The notes under the pieces: generated by a model
The model's input: only the letters and a program-made list of their open reading frames with translations
Told to the model about the DNA's origin: nothing
Databases searched by the model: none
Made by a program: the position numbers and the translations under genes
Origin: Rotaria socialis
Lineage: Eukaryota > Rotifera > Eurotatoria > Philodinida > Philodinidae
Assembly: GCA_905331475.1 (NCBI GenBank)
Contig: CAJNYU010000181.1
Location: 434,001-498,000 of the forward strand
Reading direction: 5' to 3'
DNA length: 64,000 bases
Shown: positions 52,966 through 64,000 of the stretch, one piece after another
How positions within the stretch are numbered: the first letter of the stretch is position 1
Layout: the number at the start of each line of letters is the position of its first letter

Positions 52966-53837
52966 AAACGTCAAGCACCAGCAAATACATTAAATACAAA
53001 ACCGTCTTCACAAAATTATCAAATTAGATTTTCAAATCATATAGTGGATCATCATGGTAGTGCTTCAAAATTTTCTTTTCTTCTATTTTGTAAAATCAAA
53101 ACGTTTATGTTATGTCAAGTGTTTATTGCTGAAGAGAAAATAAAATAAAAGAAAATACAAAACAAAAAATAAATACGAAACAAGAGATATAAAATTAAGA
53201 AATGAACGTTATACTTCTAGTTTTTGAAGTTGAATTTGATGAATGTCATTTCTGGAGTGATCGTTAGTATGGCGACAAATCTCAAATTGTATAAATCATA
53301 CTCAAACAATGATCGTTACTATGAAGAAACCTGATCGATTGTCCTCATTTCAACTAGACGAATGATGTTACTGTTGAAAATCACTAGTGATGTTAGCAAC
53401 TTTGGAAGTATTTAACTCACTGATTATTTTTTAAATGTAATCTCGAACAAAAATATTTGGACTCACGGAAAATCTGAACCGATCAAAATCGCTGATTGTG
53501 ATCGAAAATAAAAAACTGTCCCAATCAACATAATGCTTCGTAACACATGATATGAAAATGTGTAAAGCGTTTTGAGAATGAACCAATTACAAATTTAGAA
53601 CTCAGCGAGGATGAAAGTGAATGCAACGAAACGATGAAGTTTTCTAATATTACTTTTATTCTCCTTTTGACAGGAGTGTGACGACAGCAACGTCACTGAT
53701 CTTGTCTTGATATTTGTTATATTATGTATGTTTATTTCTCCTGTGTTGTTCTCTCTTGTTGCTTATTGTCGCGCTTGTTATTTTCAACATTGGTGCCTTT
53801 TTTCGTTTTTTGCGCTTAGACTCAGAAAATGACATAA

Positions 53838-54097
53838 CCCAGGTGAAAGAAAACTGCCCGTAAACGGCATAAAAACGATGTAAAACATTAAAAAACGGCG
53901 CCGTTTTCCGTCAGCTCGGAAAACGAAGAGAATAGTGTTAAAAGCGATGGCCGTTTTCTAGCAAAAAAAATTGGCCCGTAAAACGAGTTGACGGATTACG
54001 GCGAAGTAGGGTGAAAATTATTGCCGTTTTATGTCGTTTTATAGCCGTTTCAGGCCGTTTCCGATGGCCTTTCAGACGGCAGGATGACCCTCCTGGG
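53838..54097. mobile_element. Short CCCAGG-ended element built of CCGTTTT motifs (MITE-like)
   Basis: 260 bases starting CCCAGG and ending CCTGGG. The interior is much richer in CpG than its surroundings and holds many copies of CCGTTTT or its complement AAAACGG, plus GCCCGTAAAACG and CCCGTAAACGG. No coding capacity. Target-site duplication could not be fixed by eye. Confidence 0.6.
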
Positions 54098-54444
54098 AAA
54101 TAATTACTCTTTTTTTCTCTTCTAGTTTCTTAGAAGCTTCTTGATATTACTAATTCTTCTTTTTCTTCTCTGACTACTACTGTTCTTCTCTATCAAAAAG
54201 AATCATCTTTTTGATCAATTACATATTACCTTTTTCTTTTCAACTTGATTGTTCTTTACAATCAAATTAACTCGATTGTCCCTTACAATCGTTCGAACTC
54301 GTGTCAGTTACTTGCTTGTGGAGTTCTTACTCACAGCTATGTCTGTTCATTGAATAAACAATTGGATCTTCATCCGATATTCAATACTATTTTATTAATG
54401 CGATGCGAAGCAGAAGCATTTATGTAGTCCGTCGCGAGTTTTTA

Positions 54445-54779
54445 ATGCGATGCGAAGCTCGAATCTTCAATCCAAAGTTTTGTTCACTCAGAAATGTGGT
54501 TCCAAAATGACGAAAATGAAAGAAATTTGTTGCGAAATAATTAATGTGACGTCATGAACATATGTTAGCTACTATAGTCTATTCATTTACAGCGGATCTC
54601 AGATATGAAATCATGGAGCTAATTAATCGATCAATCGAAATCGATCCTTACGAACGTATCGCTAAGTAAGAATAGAGTTTTCTCAGTGATGAACTTCATC
54701 ATGTCGACATAAAAAGTATTCAAGATTTCTCTGAATTATAGATTTTTCGGGAAGATCCGATTCGAGCTTCGCATCGCAT
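54445..54779. mobile_element. Element with 21-base perfect terminal inverted repeats
   Basis: The left end begins ATGCGATGCGAAGCTCGAAT and the right end is its exact reverse complement over 21 bases, 335 bases overall. An extra partial copy, ATGCGATGCGAAGC, lies 49 bases before the left end. No protein is encoded, so it would be non-autonomous. Confidence 0.65.
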
Positions 54780-55397
54780 TTCGTATTCGAGTGAAACTTG
54801 AATACCATCTAGTTTTTTTTTGTTTTTAACTTGACGCGTTCGCATTAAAATAGTCATTTTGTTGTGCGATAATCTCGAGAACGAAAAATCATAGAAAAGT
54901 TATTCAAACTAGAGGTGAAAATATGAATATTGAACTTGTGATATTCGTTTTCAAAATTTTAATACGATATTTTGTTTGCTCAGAAATATTCTCCTAAAAT
55001 GACGATTTTGAAAGATATTTACCGTTTCAGACTTTCGTGCTAATTAAAATGGCGTCATCAATAGTTGTTAACCAATAGCCTATTGCCTTACATCTGATTC
55101 AAGATAATGATTCATGAAAATAATTAATCGTTCAATGAAAAAAATCGTTAGAAAACTGGTTGTTACATTTTCAGAAAGATCTCCTAGTGATGAAATTCAA
55201 AATGGTCGATTTAAGAATAGTGAATGCGAAATTTTTATTCAAAATTCTTATATGGAAATTTAAAAAATACTCGATTCTAATGAATCTTAAAGTGGATCAT
55301 TTATTTTTTAAATCTTATTCTCACTGCTTTCGAATATTCGGCTCGTGTGCTTCGCACAGCATTTCGTAGGCGAGTGAAAATCGAATACCATCTAGTT
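54480..55397. repeat. Diverged tandem duplication
   Basis: Two related units in the same direction. CTCAGAAAT...CAAAATGACG occurs near 54488 and again (CTAAAATGACG) near 54980. GCATTTCGTA...GAATACCATCTAG ends the first unit (54777-54812) and the second (55359-55394). Indels make the offset vary, about 490 bases at the left and 582 at the right. Confidence 0.65.
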
Positions 55398-56659
55398 TAA
55401 ATATCTTCTCTTTGTTTAAAAACATTATTGAGTGAATCTATATCAATCAAAACCGAATATTGATTTTCACAATTTCGACCAATGCAAACTACTATTTAAA
55501 TCTAAACAGTATGATGCACAGATATTTTTGATAGAGCTAATTTCTAAAAGAAATTTTCAATGAAAAGCCGAAAACATGTTTAAAACATGAATTCAATGAA
55601 CATTATAATAAACATTGTAGAAGATTAATAAGTCTCAGTATTACGTTTGATTCCTGTAAAATATTCTAGTTAGGTCATTATTGCAAATGATACTATTAAC
55701 AATAATTCAATAATAGTCACGCGGATGTCGTTTAAAGTCTGGAGTTTATAGGTAATTTTCAATTTAATAAGAACAACATATTTCCTCTTCCATGTCTGGC
55801 AATTTTACGTTTTGTACATGTGAAGTTTTTCTGTGTAGGAATATGATATTTAAAATAATGTGAATAAGAATATCAAGAAAATTTTCTCTATCATGATGCA
55901 AAGTCGAACTGTGTTTTCTTCTTCACTTGTTGCCATTTCTATCAAGAACACGAGATAAGTGGTTTAATCAAAGTTCTTTTTTTCTGGTTCACGGCGATAA
56001 ATACAACAATATGAGTATAAGGCACGTGATATGCTATGTGAAGAACTTGTTGGCGAAGAAAGACCGGATGATATTCACTAGATTCGATATTCATCAATAT
56101 ATTTTTATCGTGAAAATTTATTTTAAATATGAACTGTCACATTGTTCTTCTGGGACTTCATATACGTATGTAGATGTTCTCATAGACAGATATCACGAGA
56201 GATATGAGCTGCTTATTTCCCCGGATTCTTGTATTTTCGAATAAAACGAGTCGTACGATAACGAAAACACTACTGATATATCCATTAAAGTATAATAAAG
56301 AGTGCATTCTATTTAATGCTAAAAATTCCACTTCAAGCTAGTTGATGCGATTTTATTTCTAAAAAGTTCAAAATTCAACTCATAAATGCCTGTTTCATTG
56401 CCACACTATTAAAATACTTAATATTTCAGCAGTGAATCCTCTAATAAGAAAAGATACTCATATGTTCTATAGAGCTATTCGAATAAAAAGAATGAAAAAA
56501 TACGGCAAGCTGGATGAGTTTGATTTGCTGCTTGCACACGTTTTCAATGTCAGTTGGTATGAAAGCAAATACTTTATGATACTGTTTTAGAGAAAATTCT
56601 AATGAGATGTTCAAAGACTATCATTTCTATCAAGTTCCTTGTCGACATTGCTTTGTTCA

Positions 56660-59215
56660 TTAAGATATCGTGCAGTTGCATCTACAACCCTTCGAGCCTA
56701 TACAACCGCAACAGTTAATAGGATAGTCATTTTCGTAGATCATTGCTGTACCATTATCACCAACACCATAAACTAAATAAGTAAAATTATCAGTCCCTAT
56801 AAAAAAAACAGATTTACATCAATATAATCGATTAATTTAAAAAGAAAAGGTTAATGGATACAAGAAGATCCTTTTATATATTGGAAGTATCATACCCATG
56901 TCGTCTCTTTTTTATCAACTGTGCCGCAGTTACGCGCAGCGCCAATTTTGCGTCGCAGTTACGCGTAACTATGGCGCATTGATCGTAGTGGAGATTCTAT
57001 AAGAAACTACGCGTACTGTGATGAAGATCAACGTAACTGCGTCCTAGTGATCGCATCTTACGATCCCTTGTAGGTATAAATGGCCAATTATAAATTATTC
57101 CTTCTTATTTGTAATTGGCTACACTCTAACAATAAAATACAGTCACAGAAAATCAGTATAAATAGCAGTGCTCGTCACATTTTCTTTCATAAATCATTCT
57201 ACTATAAGCAGTAGAATACATATTTTTTATTTTTTTTTAATTTTTCTAGATTTAAATCTTTTTTAGCTTTTCAGCTTTTTGTAATTAAATTTTTTTTCTT
57301 CTATTTATTAAATTTTTTTTCTTCTATTTATTAAATTTTTAAAAATTATTTTAGATGTTAATATTTTAATTTTTCTAGATATTTATTTTTTATTTTCCTT
57401 AATTTTTGAAATTAAAATTTCTTTAAACTTTTAACTTAGTAAATTTTTAAATTTTTTTAGGTTTTAATTTTTCAATTATTTTTTATTGTGAAAATTTTTA
57501 ATTTAAAAATTGTTTTTTTATATTTTATAAAAATTTTAATTTTCTAGTTTTAAATTTTTTATTTTGTGCAAAAATATTTTAAATTCACAATAAAAGTACA
57601 AATAAAGTGAAAATCTAATCTATGTCATCTTTTGTACCAATTGCGACGACACTGTAACCCATAATTGCGAAAAACGTGGACGCCGTTATGCATAACTGGG
57701 ATTTTTTCACCGTAACTACCCGTAATTGCGATTTCTTCATCGTAGTTACGCGTAGTTACGGCGCAATTTTCCGCAATTACGGGTCACAGTGCGATCGCAG
57801 TTAAGGCGTAACTGCGCCACAGTTTCATCGTAATGAAACACATGGGACATATATAAACACTTGCTTTTTTTAAAAGAATAAACAGAGAAAAGAGAATACA
57901 TCTTTACTTGTGTTTGTCGCTCTTCGTGAGCACAAGCCCTAACACCTGCTAGTTCCCTTTAGTTTGTAGATCGGTACTCACCTTTATTTCGCCCAACCTT
58001 ATTGATGTAGCCATCTAATCGATAATCTATTTCGATAACATCGACTTGTCGAATCAAACATTTTATTTTAGTGATTCTATTGAATTGGGTGGGCTTCTTC
58101 AATTGAATATAATGTGTTTGATACTGTTTTTGAATATCTTTAATTAATTTGTCTGAAAGGTCACCAGGAGTTTTCTCCTGAAGTGTTTCAATCAAACCTG
58201 GAAAACTTGTTAAGACCATACTACTGTTCCATTTAATGTCACCATCGAACACAACAGGTTTATTACGTCTTAGACGAATCAATTTATCAGGTAGAACTGT
58301 GTTTTGATAGCAAGTTACTGAGTTGATCGATTCCCATTCAAACTTCAGTGTAGCCACTTTAAGAAGAAAACCGGATCCATCGCAATGAACACAATTCAGT
58401 GTACCCTGACCATTACAGGCTACACATCGTGTGCTATAACCATTTTGAGGTATCCAATGTCCGTGTCCATAGCATCGAGCACATCTTTGTACACGTTGTC
58501 CTCTGCAAAAGTCACACACTATTTTAGTCTGCGTATCTTCTAATGGATACGATTTTTTGACAATTCCTTTCACATCAGCTCTAGGACAAACAAACGAGAT
58601 ATCGTCCCATTCAAAAAGATTTTCAACGGTTCTATTAGGTGTGTCTTCGTCACGATATGGTTTTGTTGTCCATTCGAGAGTGCGGTTTTCCATTAGCGTC
58701 CAGATATCAACGCGATATGCGACACGTTCTTGCGTCTTGATTATTCTTGATTGGTCGAGAAGTGCAGCATTATAGCACAACTTACTACCGATATATTGCC
58801 TGAAATGATCGAAACTATATGGATCCATAGGAAATGTCAATGAAACCACTTGTTGCATAGGAATAGGCACAAAATCTATTCCCCTCAGCGGGATTTGTGG
58901 TTGACTAGGAACGATTGCTGTAGTCGTGGGATTCACTGTTGCCACCTCACGACTTGGTTCGGTCTCATCATCTTCGACAGCGACTATGGGAATATTATTA
59001 ATCTGCTTGCTGTTGTTAATCTGCGGTCCACTGACTTCAGTTCTTTCAGCATCTTGGATAATCCCTTTGTTTGTTATGACTTCATATTTCATCGTGGACC
59101 CTGTTGGTCCTATCGTTTTTTCAACTGAATATTCGGAAATGGTTATAGGTTCGCTGCTGCTTACATTGACGTGTGATGATTGCTCGTTAGCTGCGTTGCT
59201 AATGTTAGATGTCAT
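56660..59215 (-). CDS. SSUH2: SSUH2 homologue (Ssu-2), cysteine-rich CxxCxGxG protein
   Basis: SSUH2 proteins carry DnaJ-type zinc-binding CxxCxGxG repeats without a J domain; vertebrate SSUH2 has been linked to tooth development, but its biochemical role is poorly known. Two exons: 57982-59215 and 56660-56796, 456 residues. An N-terminal disordered stretch (1-105) is followed by the conserved core from about 108 and the Cys region with CDFC (234), CARCYGHG (245), CVACNGQG (264) and CVHCDGSG (275). The second exon is short and not obvious: it supplies the conserved end FTYLVYGVGDNG...ENDYPINCCGC, with phase 1 matching exactly across the junction (KG|TDN). Reading through the exon 1 donor would end at a false stop at 57959. 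The 1185-base intron holds the inverted-repeat element at 56917-57824. Confidence 0.92.
56917..57824. mobile_element. Inverted-repeat element inside the SSUH2 intron
   Basis: The left end AACTGTGCCGCAGTTACGC matches the reverse complement of the right end (AACTGTGGCGCAGTTACGC) with one mismatch. Both flanks carry further CGCAGTTACGCGTAACT and CCGTAATTGCG motifs in both orientations. The middle (about 57215-57600) is almost pure A/T. 908 bases, no coding capacity. Confidence 0.75.
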
Positions 59216-59293
59216 GAGAACCAGAACTGTTTATTTGCTTTTAAATTCTTAGTCTAGAAATTTCATTTAATGAAAACTAATGATTCAAGTCTT

Positions 59294-59584
59294 CCCAGGT
59301 TGATAAAAACGGACTCGTTTACAGTCTGTTTATCGACGGTAAACGATGCCAAAACGCGGTATATTTACGGCAGTAAATAGGCCGTATTTGCCCGTAATAC
59401 CTGGCACAGTAATACGACACCGTAAACGGGACTGAATTTTCATGGTTTACGGCTGTTTGTACTCCGTACTCTCATGATCATACGGTCCGTATTACTGCGC
59501 TAGATATTACGGCAAACTTTCGCCAGAAAATAGTCGTAAAGTGAACGTAAACAGCCGTATACGGACCGTACTGTTCGACCTGGG
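59294..59584. mobile_element. CCCAGGT-ended element built of CCGTA/TACGG motifs
   Basis: 291 bases from CCCAGGT to its reverse complement ACCTGGG. The interior repeats TACGG, CCGTA and GTAAACGG in both orientations, more than a dozen times. It shares CCGTAAACGG and the CCCAGG end with the element at 53838. Confidence 0.65.
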
Positions 59585-59729
59585 TTCTCTCAATCTAAAT
59601 GACTAAATTTTTGATTGTTTCAAATATACAACTAGAATAAACCTACAAAGGAAAATAATTTTACAAATGTCAAGTATCTAGTGATCATCTTTCGCCTACA
59701 TAGATTGATCCTATACGTGTTTTGAATTA

Positions 59730-59940
59730 CCCAGGAGAATGATTCTGATAGTAGGATCCTATCGGATTCGTGTCGGAATCCGATAGGCTCCAGTGTCGGA
59801 ATTTAACAGAATCCAACACAAGCATTCGATCCATGTCTTCTGTTGACAACATATGCTTATTCATTGATGATTAAGAAAATTTTGTTTTCGTCGGATCCCA
59901 TGAGATCGATAGGATTCCCTGTCGGATTCATTCACCTGAA
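59730..59940. mobile_element. CCAGG-ended element built of TCGGATTC motifs
   Basis: 211 bases. The left end CAGGAGAATGATTCTGATAG resembles the reverse complement of the right end (CAGGTGAATGAATCCGACAG). The interior repeats ATCGGATTC, GTCGGAATCC and ATAGGAT in both orientations. It lies 145 bases from the 59294 element. Confidence 0.6.
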
Positions 59941-60891
59941 TAGATTCTTAATGGCGAGTCCACTGTATAAACCACATATTGATTGAAGCTTTCATGAAAT
60001 AAACGTTGCTTCATGCGCAATTCAAAGAAATAGCATGTACAATATGCTTAGATATACTAACCCTTACCCATTGAATTACGCTCAGTTTCGACTGAGTTGA
60101 GCAGCTCTAATCTTATGGCTTTTAATGACGAATTGTGCGTAACTAAACTTTGAAATTTAACGACATATAAATACGCAGAAATTGTTTCTTTTTTCTAGTC
60201 CTGAATATGACAGGCTACCGGGGCCTATTTTGTAAGAAGCTATCTTTTCTAAGACTTCATTTATGTTCGAAGAATTTATTTACGTTTATTAACCATGCTT
60301 AAATTTCAGTAAATTCGAAATACCACCCACACCCAGTCTCCCTCGTCATCAGATAGATCTAATAAGTAAAATAGATGAAAGAGACACAGGCTGCTCAGTA
60401 ACGAAAGAGATTTATCAAATAAATCGATAGATGCATATAATAGTCTAAATTGAGACAAAAGAGTCGAAAAAAAGAGACATAAATATAGAATTAAACAAAC
60501 TACATTTGATAATACTAAAGAGATAGAAAGATCAATTGAAAATATCTGATAATGAACTCTAAAAACTATGCAGAAGATGAAATACAATTTTACTATAAAT
60601 AGATGAAGAAATAGTTGTGGTATGTGATTCAAGTATTACTGAGTGTCGCGTATGGAGTGAGTTCGATGGACGCATATACGAGTATAGGTTGAATAAGTAT
60701 CCCCCTGAGGTTGTGGGAAAAAATTTTATTTTTTCAGTTTACATTTTTATTAGTAATTTTTTGTCTTTTTCCCCGCATTCTCGATCGCAAAAAAACCTTT
60801 CTCTCCGCTTCCGTTCCCGTTTTTTTTCATTCCTACATTAGTTTCAGAATTAAATTAACTATTTCATTTGATTTGTTAAAAAAATCCAGCA

Positions 60892-61193
60892 GTGTCCAAG
60901 GACTGAGAAATAGGAATTCCTAATGTGTCGAGGAATTGTCAGTGCCGCTGTGATAATTCCTAGAGGAAATGGGAATCAACTATAGGTTCTCTCCCTGTTC
61001 CACCATTCACAAAAGTTACGATAGTGCTGTTTTAAAAATATTTTTTGCATGAAATCATTGATTCGCACAATTTTTCAAGTGGAAATGAATGTAAAAACAA
61101 AAATTATCGTGAATATTCCATACTTTTATCTTTAGTATGCAAGGAACTGTAGGGGAACTGATGAGGAATTCCTAATCCTCAGTCCTTGGACAC
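60892..61193. mobile_element. 302-base MITE-like element with 30-base terminal inverted repeats
   Basis: The left end GTGTCCAAGGACTGAG followed by TAGGAATTCCT is repeated inverted at the right end, with only two mismatches over 30 bases. The interior has no open frame of note. Flanks show no certain target duplication. Confidence 0.8.
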
Positions 61194-62380
61194 CCCTCGA
61201 GTTAAGACTAAACTAGCTATGCTAGTAAAATATTTTTCTATTTGTTTTCTCTTTTCTACTGTGTTCTTTGAATTTCTATAAAATTTTCTAATTCATTCAA
61301 TTTTATTTTCTTTATTCTATTATACTTTAAATATGGTTAAAATTAATATTTTTACTCGTAATTATATCAAATAAACTGATCATTTCATTATTACTTACCG
61401 ATAATTTTTGCACTGATCATTCAATATTTAGAGTGTGATCATTCACAAATTTCTTGAATGATCGTTTAATTTATTTTACTGATCTAAATAGTTTGTTCTC
61501 ATTTATTTTAGATGCTTTCATGATTTTTTTCTTATAGTCATTTAGCTGCTAATTAGTTGTCATACCAAAGATCAAAAATATTCTCATGTGCTACTTCTTT
61601 GAAGGTCAACACAAATTCTGATCAGATTCAAACAAGGAACCCAGTATGTTTGAAACAGAATTAATTGAAACTAGAGAGAACTCATGAGAGGCTCAAATGT
61701 AGTAGATATCTAGGGGGCCATTAATGAGTAATTCAGTGATCTCTCAATACAAAATATAAAATTTTACTAATAAATTCGTCCATTACTATCTAATGACTGA
61801 CGATTATCTAACTCGTAGAGACCACACTATCTCTGAAAAACAGTGTAAAGATAGCTGAACCGAAAAAAAATCATCGTACAACAGTTATAAGCAAGCATCA
61901 ACAGCCGACTTTCTTCACTATCTTTTTCTCCAGGGGCATTTCGCAATAATATACTCACCATAAGATTCCAAGAAGTGGCTTAGCCTTCAGGTTAGCAATT
62001 GGGCAGTTGCCACCCAAACCAAATTTTATTGCCACCTAATTTTTTTTAATACTGGCAATTGCTCATTGTTAAAAACATTTTCACCTGTGCACATTTAAAG
62101 ATTTAAGGGGTGTTTCATTTCAACACATTTTCTCTTGATGAGATTTAATCAAGTGATTTACAAAAATCAATTTACAATCTCTCTCAGTTAAGGAATGATC
62201 ACAATAATAATTCATTGATATTTACTGTCAAAATACTCTCTATTTTTAATACACTTAAATTAGTTAAAAATAAAGGTAAATGAATGCTCAACAATCTTTC
62301 TGGAAACATAGTCTCGATGATATAAAAACGACTGGAACAATCTAAATTAAAAGTTTTCGCAACGGGGATGTGCGTGGGTG

Positions 62381-62836
62381 CACTGATAAAAATGTGTGGA
62401 GAAGGATAAACCCTTAATATCCGTTTATGAACTCCAAATCCGTTTATAGGCATGATCAACCCTTTCATATACACTTTTTCCTCAGAAAAACCCGTAAGGG
62501 TATATCTCCCGTCGCAAATTCATATCCCCTTGTACTAGTTTCTGTGTTGATAAACTCTTTTTGCGTAGTTGAGCCGTATCAACCCTGAAATTGAGCGTTT
62601 ATTATTGCAATGATAAACCCTGCGTTTTAGGGTTGATTCTGGTCAACTACGGAAAAAAAGTTCATCAACACAGAAACTAGTACAAGGCCATATAAATTTG
62701 CAACGGGAGATATATCCTTATAGGTTTTTCCGAGGGAAAAGGGCTTATGAAAAGGTTGATCATGCCAACAAACGGATTTGACGTATATAAACGGATATTG
62801 ACGCTTCATCCTTATCCACATATTTGTATCACCGCG
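62381..62836. mobile_element. Foldback element: imperfect palindrome with about 220-base arms
   Basis: The left arm (about 62381-62600) reappears inverted in the right arm (about 62615-62836). Shared blocks include ATATCCGTTTAT, CAAATCCGTTT, GGCATGATCAACC, ATATCTCCCGT, CTTGTACTAGTTTCTGTG and AGGGTTGAT. The centre is near 62608. A transcript would form a long hairpin. No protein is encoded. Confidence 0.8.
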
Positions 62837-63109
62837 CGACTGTGGCTGTGACAACGGCTAAGAACTACAGCTACACCCACACCCAAACTAATCGTCAAAT
62901 CGACAATAATAGTTCATCTTCCGAGAACAGTTTTATAATATGAACTGTTTTCCGAATCTATGTTTTAATGTTTTAATGTTCTAAAATTCTATTTTTTTGT
63001 TTCGAAAGAGCAAAGATATGATAGTACACGAAACTCTTGTCTCATGTTTTAGACTTAAATAAACAATAATTCGCATTGAAACGTAAAGTTCCAAGCAGAT
63101 TACTCCATC

Positions 63110-63597
63110 ATGGGAAATGGTATTTTAAGAAGATCACCGAATGCAGTGCAACCGATGGGATTGCAAACCAACATTCGTAATGCCATCGAAACAAAGTCTG
63201 CAAAAATCCCAGATGGACGCTGTAATTTATATGCAGGTAGTACCACCTATATTTAACATGTAAAAAAGGAATAAAAGCTAGTGCTAAATATCTGTACGAG
63301 TTATATTTCTAGTTAAGTATGCGTTTTTAAGGTGAACTTTAATTTGTACATCGAATAGACTAGAATAATGATGATAGGCTAAGGATCAAAAGAATAGTCT
63401 TCATTATTAGCCTTTCAGTTAGAATTAATGGATCACACCTGAAAAACACAGAAGAGAAAAGTAAACTTATATTGTTAATAGCAAAACAACATTAAATTTT
63501 CCCATGAAACAATTCATTTCTCTAATTCATTTCAGATTCGACAGTCTGTGATTCCATTCTAGATTACACTTCTCTACCCGAGTTCGATTCTCTTTGA
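63110..63597 (+). CDS. Possible small two-exon gene, 62 residues (weak)
   Basis: Exon 63110-63236 starts MGNGILRRSPNAVQ, which would be an N-myristoylation-type start. It has a GT donor, and 63536-63597 follows a good acceptor (TTCATTTCAG) with matching phase before a stop. I recognise no family. Codon use does not look strongly coding, so this could be chance. Confidence 0.25.
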
Positions 63598-64000
63598 AAA
63601 TCTTAGTCGTAGAGACTAGAACACTGGGTTCTATTGAATTTTGTTTTTGGTTATGATACTTTACTATTTTTCAAATGAATCTTGCATGAATTTTAGCCGT
63701 GTGACTAGTATCCGTTTTCAAATAAGTACATATACTGTAACATGCCTAAATTTAGACAATCTGTAATTTGTTTTTGCACGCATACATTCATATATAAAAA
63801 CATTGGCACATATTTTTGAAGGGCCGTTGATGTGCTTTGATTCTTAACAGAGCAACTATTACGATATCAAACTATTGCTGTAATTGTTATCATTTATGCA
63901 TGGTTGTGGTTTTGTCTACTTTACTCCTGTAAAATAGAATAACATTCGTGAATCGATCATCAACAATCAATATTAACTTTTGACCTGGATACTATGTCTT
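63598..64000. other. Right-edge sequence without a recognised feature
   Basis: AT-rich with no supported gene. Confidence 0.45.

Larger units (their letters stand above)
52966..56659. other. Gene-poor region with inverted-repeat elements
   Basis: 3.7 kb with no supported gene, containing the elements at 53838-54097 and 54445-55397. A 105-residue open frame at 55927-56244 (+) resembles nothing I know and has no splice partner. Confidence 0.5.
59216..63109. other. Gene-poor region upstream of SSUH2 with four short inverted-repeat elements
   Basis: No gene is supported. It contains the elements at 59294-59584, 59730-59940, 60892-61193 and 62381-62836. Between them the sequence is AT-rich with stops in all frames. 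Confidence 0.5.

Noticed and set aside
55927-56244. 105-residue open frame on the plus strand
   Set aside because: No recognisable motif, no splice partner and odd composition; the length is within chance for this much sequence.
57215-57600. Long A/T-only tract as a possible replication origin or matrix-attachment region
   Set aside because: Base composition alone is not evidence; it is the core of the element in the SSUH2 intron.
58557-59252. Plus-strand open frames opposite SSUH2 exon 1
   Set aside because: Shadows of the conserved minus-strand coding sequence.
62199-62854. Two minus-strand open frames of 91 and 75 residues with similar sequence
   Set aside because: They are the two arms of the foldback palindrome read on one strand, not a gene pair.
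63560-63600. tRNA T-arm-like sequence GAGTTCGATTCTC
   Set aside because: No matching A box, acceptor stem or anticodon arm at the right distance.

Overview
The window is animal-like nuclear DNA. It is AT-rich, most genes are split by many small (about 45-70 base) GT-AG introns plus a few longer ones, and the proteins are metazoan: SPEN, GCC2, ALG3, a homeobox factor, a kinesin-6, ERdj5/DNAJC10, CPT2, SSUH2 and a relic of importin-5. A bdelloid rotifer is my best guess (compact introns, plus a small intronless gene at 35223 resembling a domain I associate with rotifer proteins). That assignment is inference.

Layout. 1-6014 (-): SPEN-family RNA-binding protein with four RRMs, cut by the left edge. 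8772-17542 (-): golgin GCC2, 17 exons. 19319-21590 (-): ALG3 mannosyltransferase. 23588-24279 (-): small K50 homeobox gene, followed upstream by an unrecognised Ser-rich protein (24634-26189, -). 29058-34312 (-): kinesin-6 (KIF20-like). 35223-35609 (+): intronless 128-residue protein, divergent from the kinesin and convergent with a C2-domain gene (36170-38042, -). 39537-44396 (-): ERdj5. 45226-47763 (-): CPT2. 56660-59215 (-): SSUH2, whose last exon lies beyond an intron holding an inverted-repeat element. Ten of the eleven intact genes are on the minus strand. I see no operon or shared pathway; the closest link is that ALG3 and ERdj5 both act in the endoplasmic reticulum. For every spliced gene ending in the window, the exon lengths and phases add up to one continuous frame, which is the strongest support for the models.

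The right third (about 48-64 kb) is different. It holds an unprocessed importin-5 pseudogene with introns still visible and a cluster of at least seven short, apparently non-autonomous inverted-repeat elements. Several are built from one short motif repeated in both orientations inside short CCCAGG-type ends. This cluster is the most likely undescribed material here. I found no rRNA, no convincing tRNA, no CRISPR and no intact transposase.
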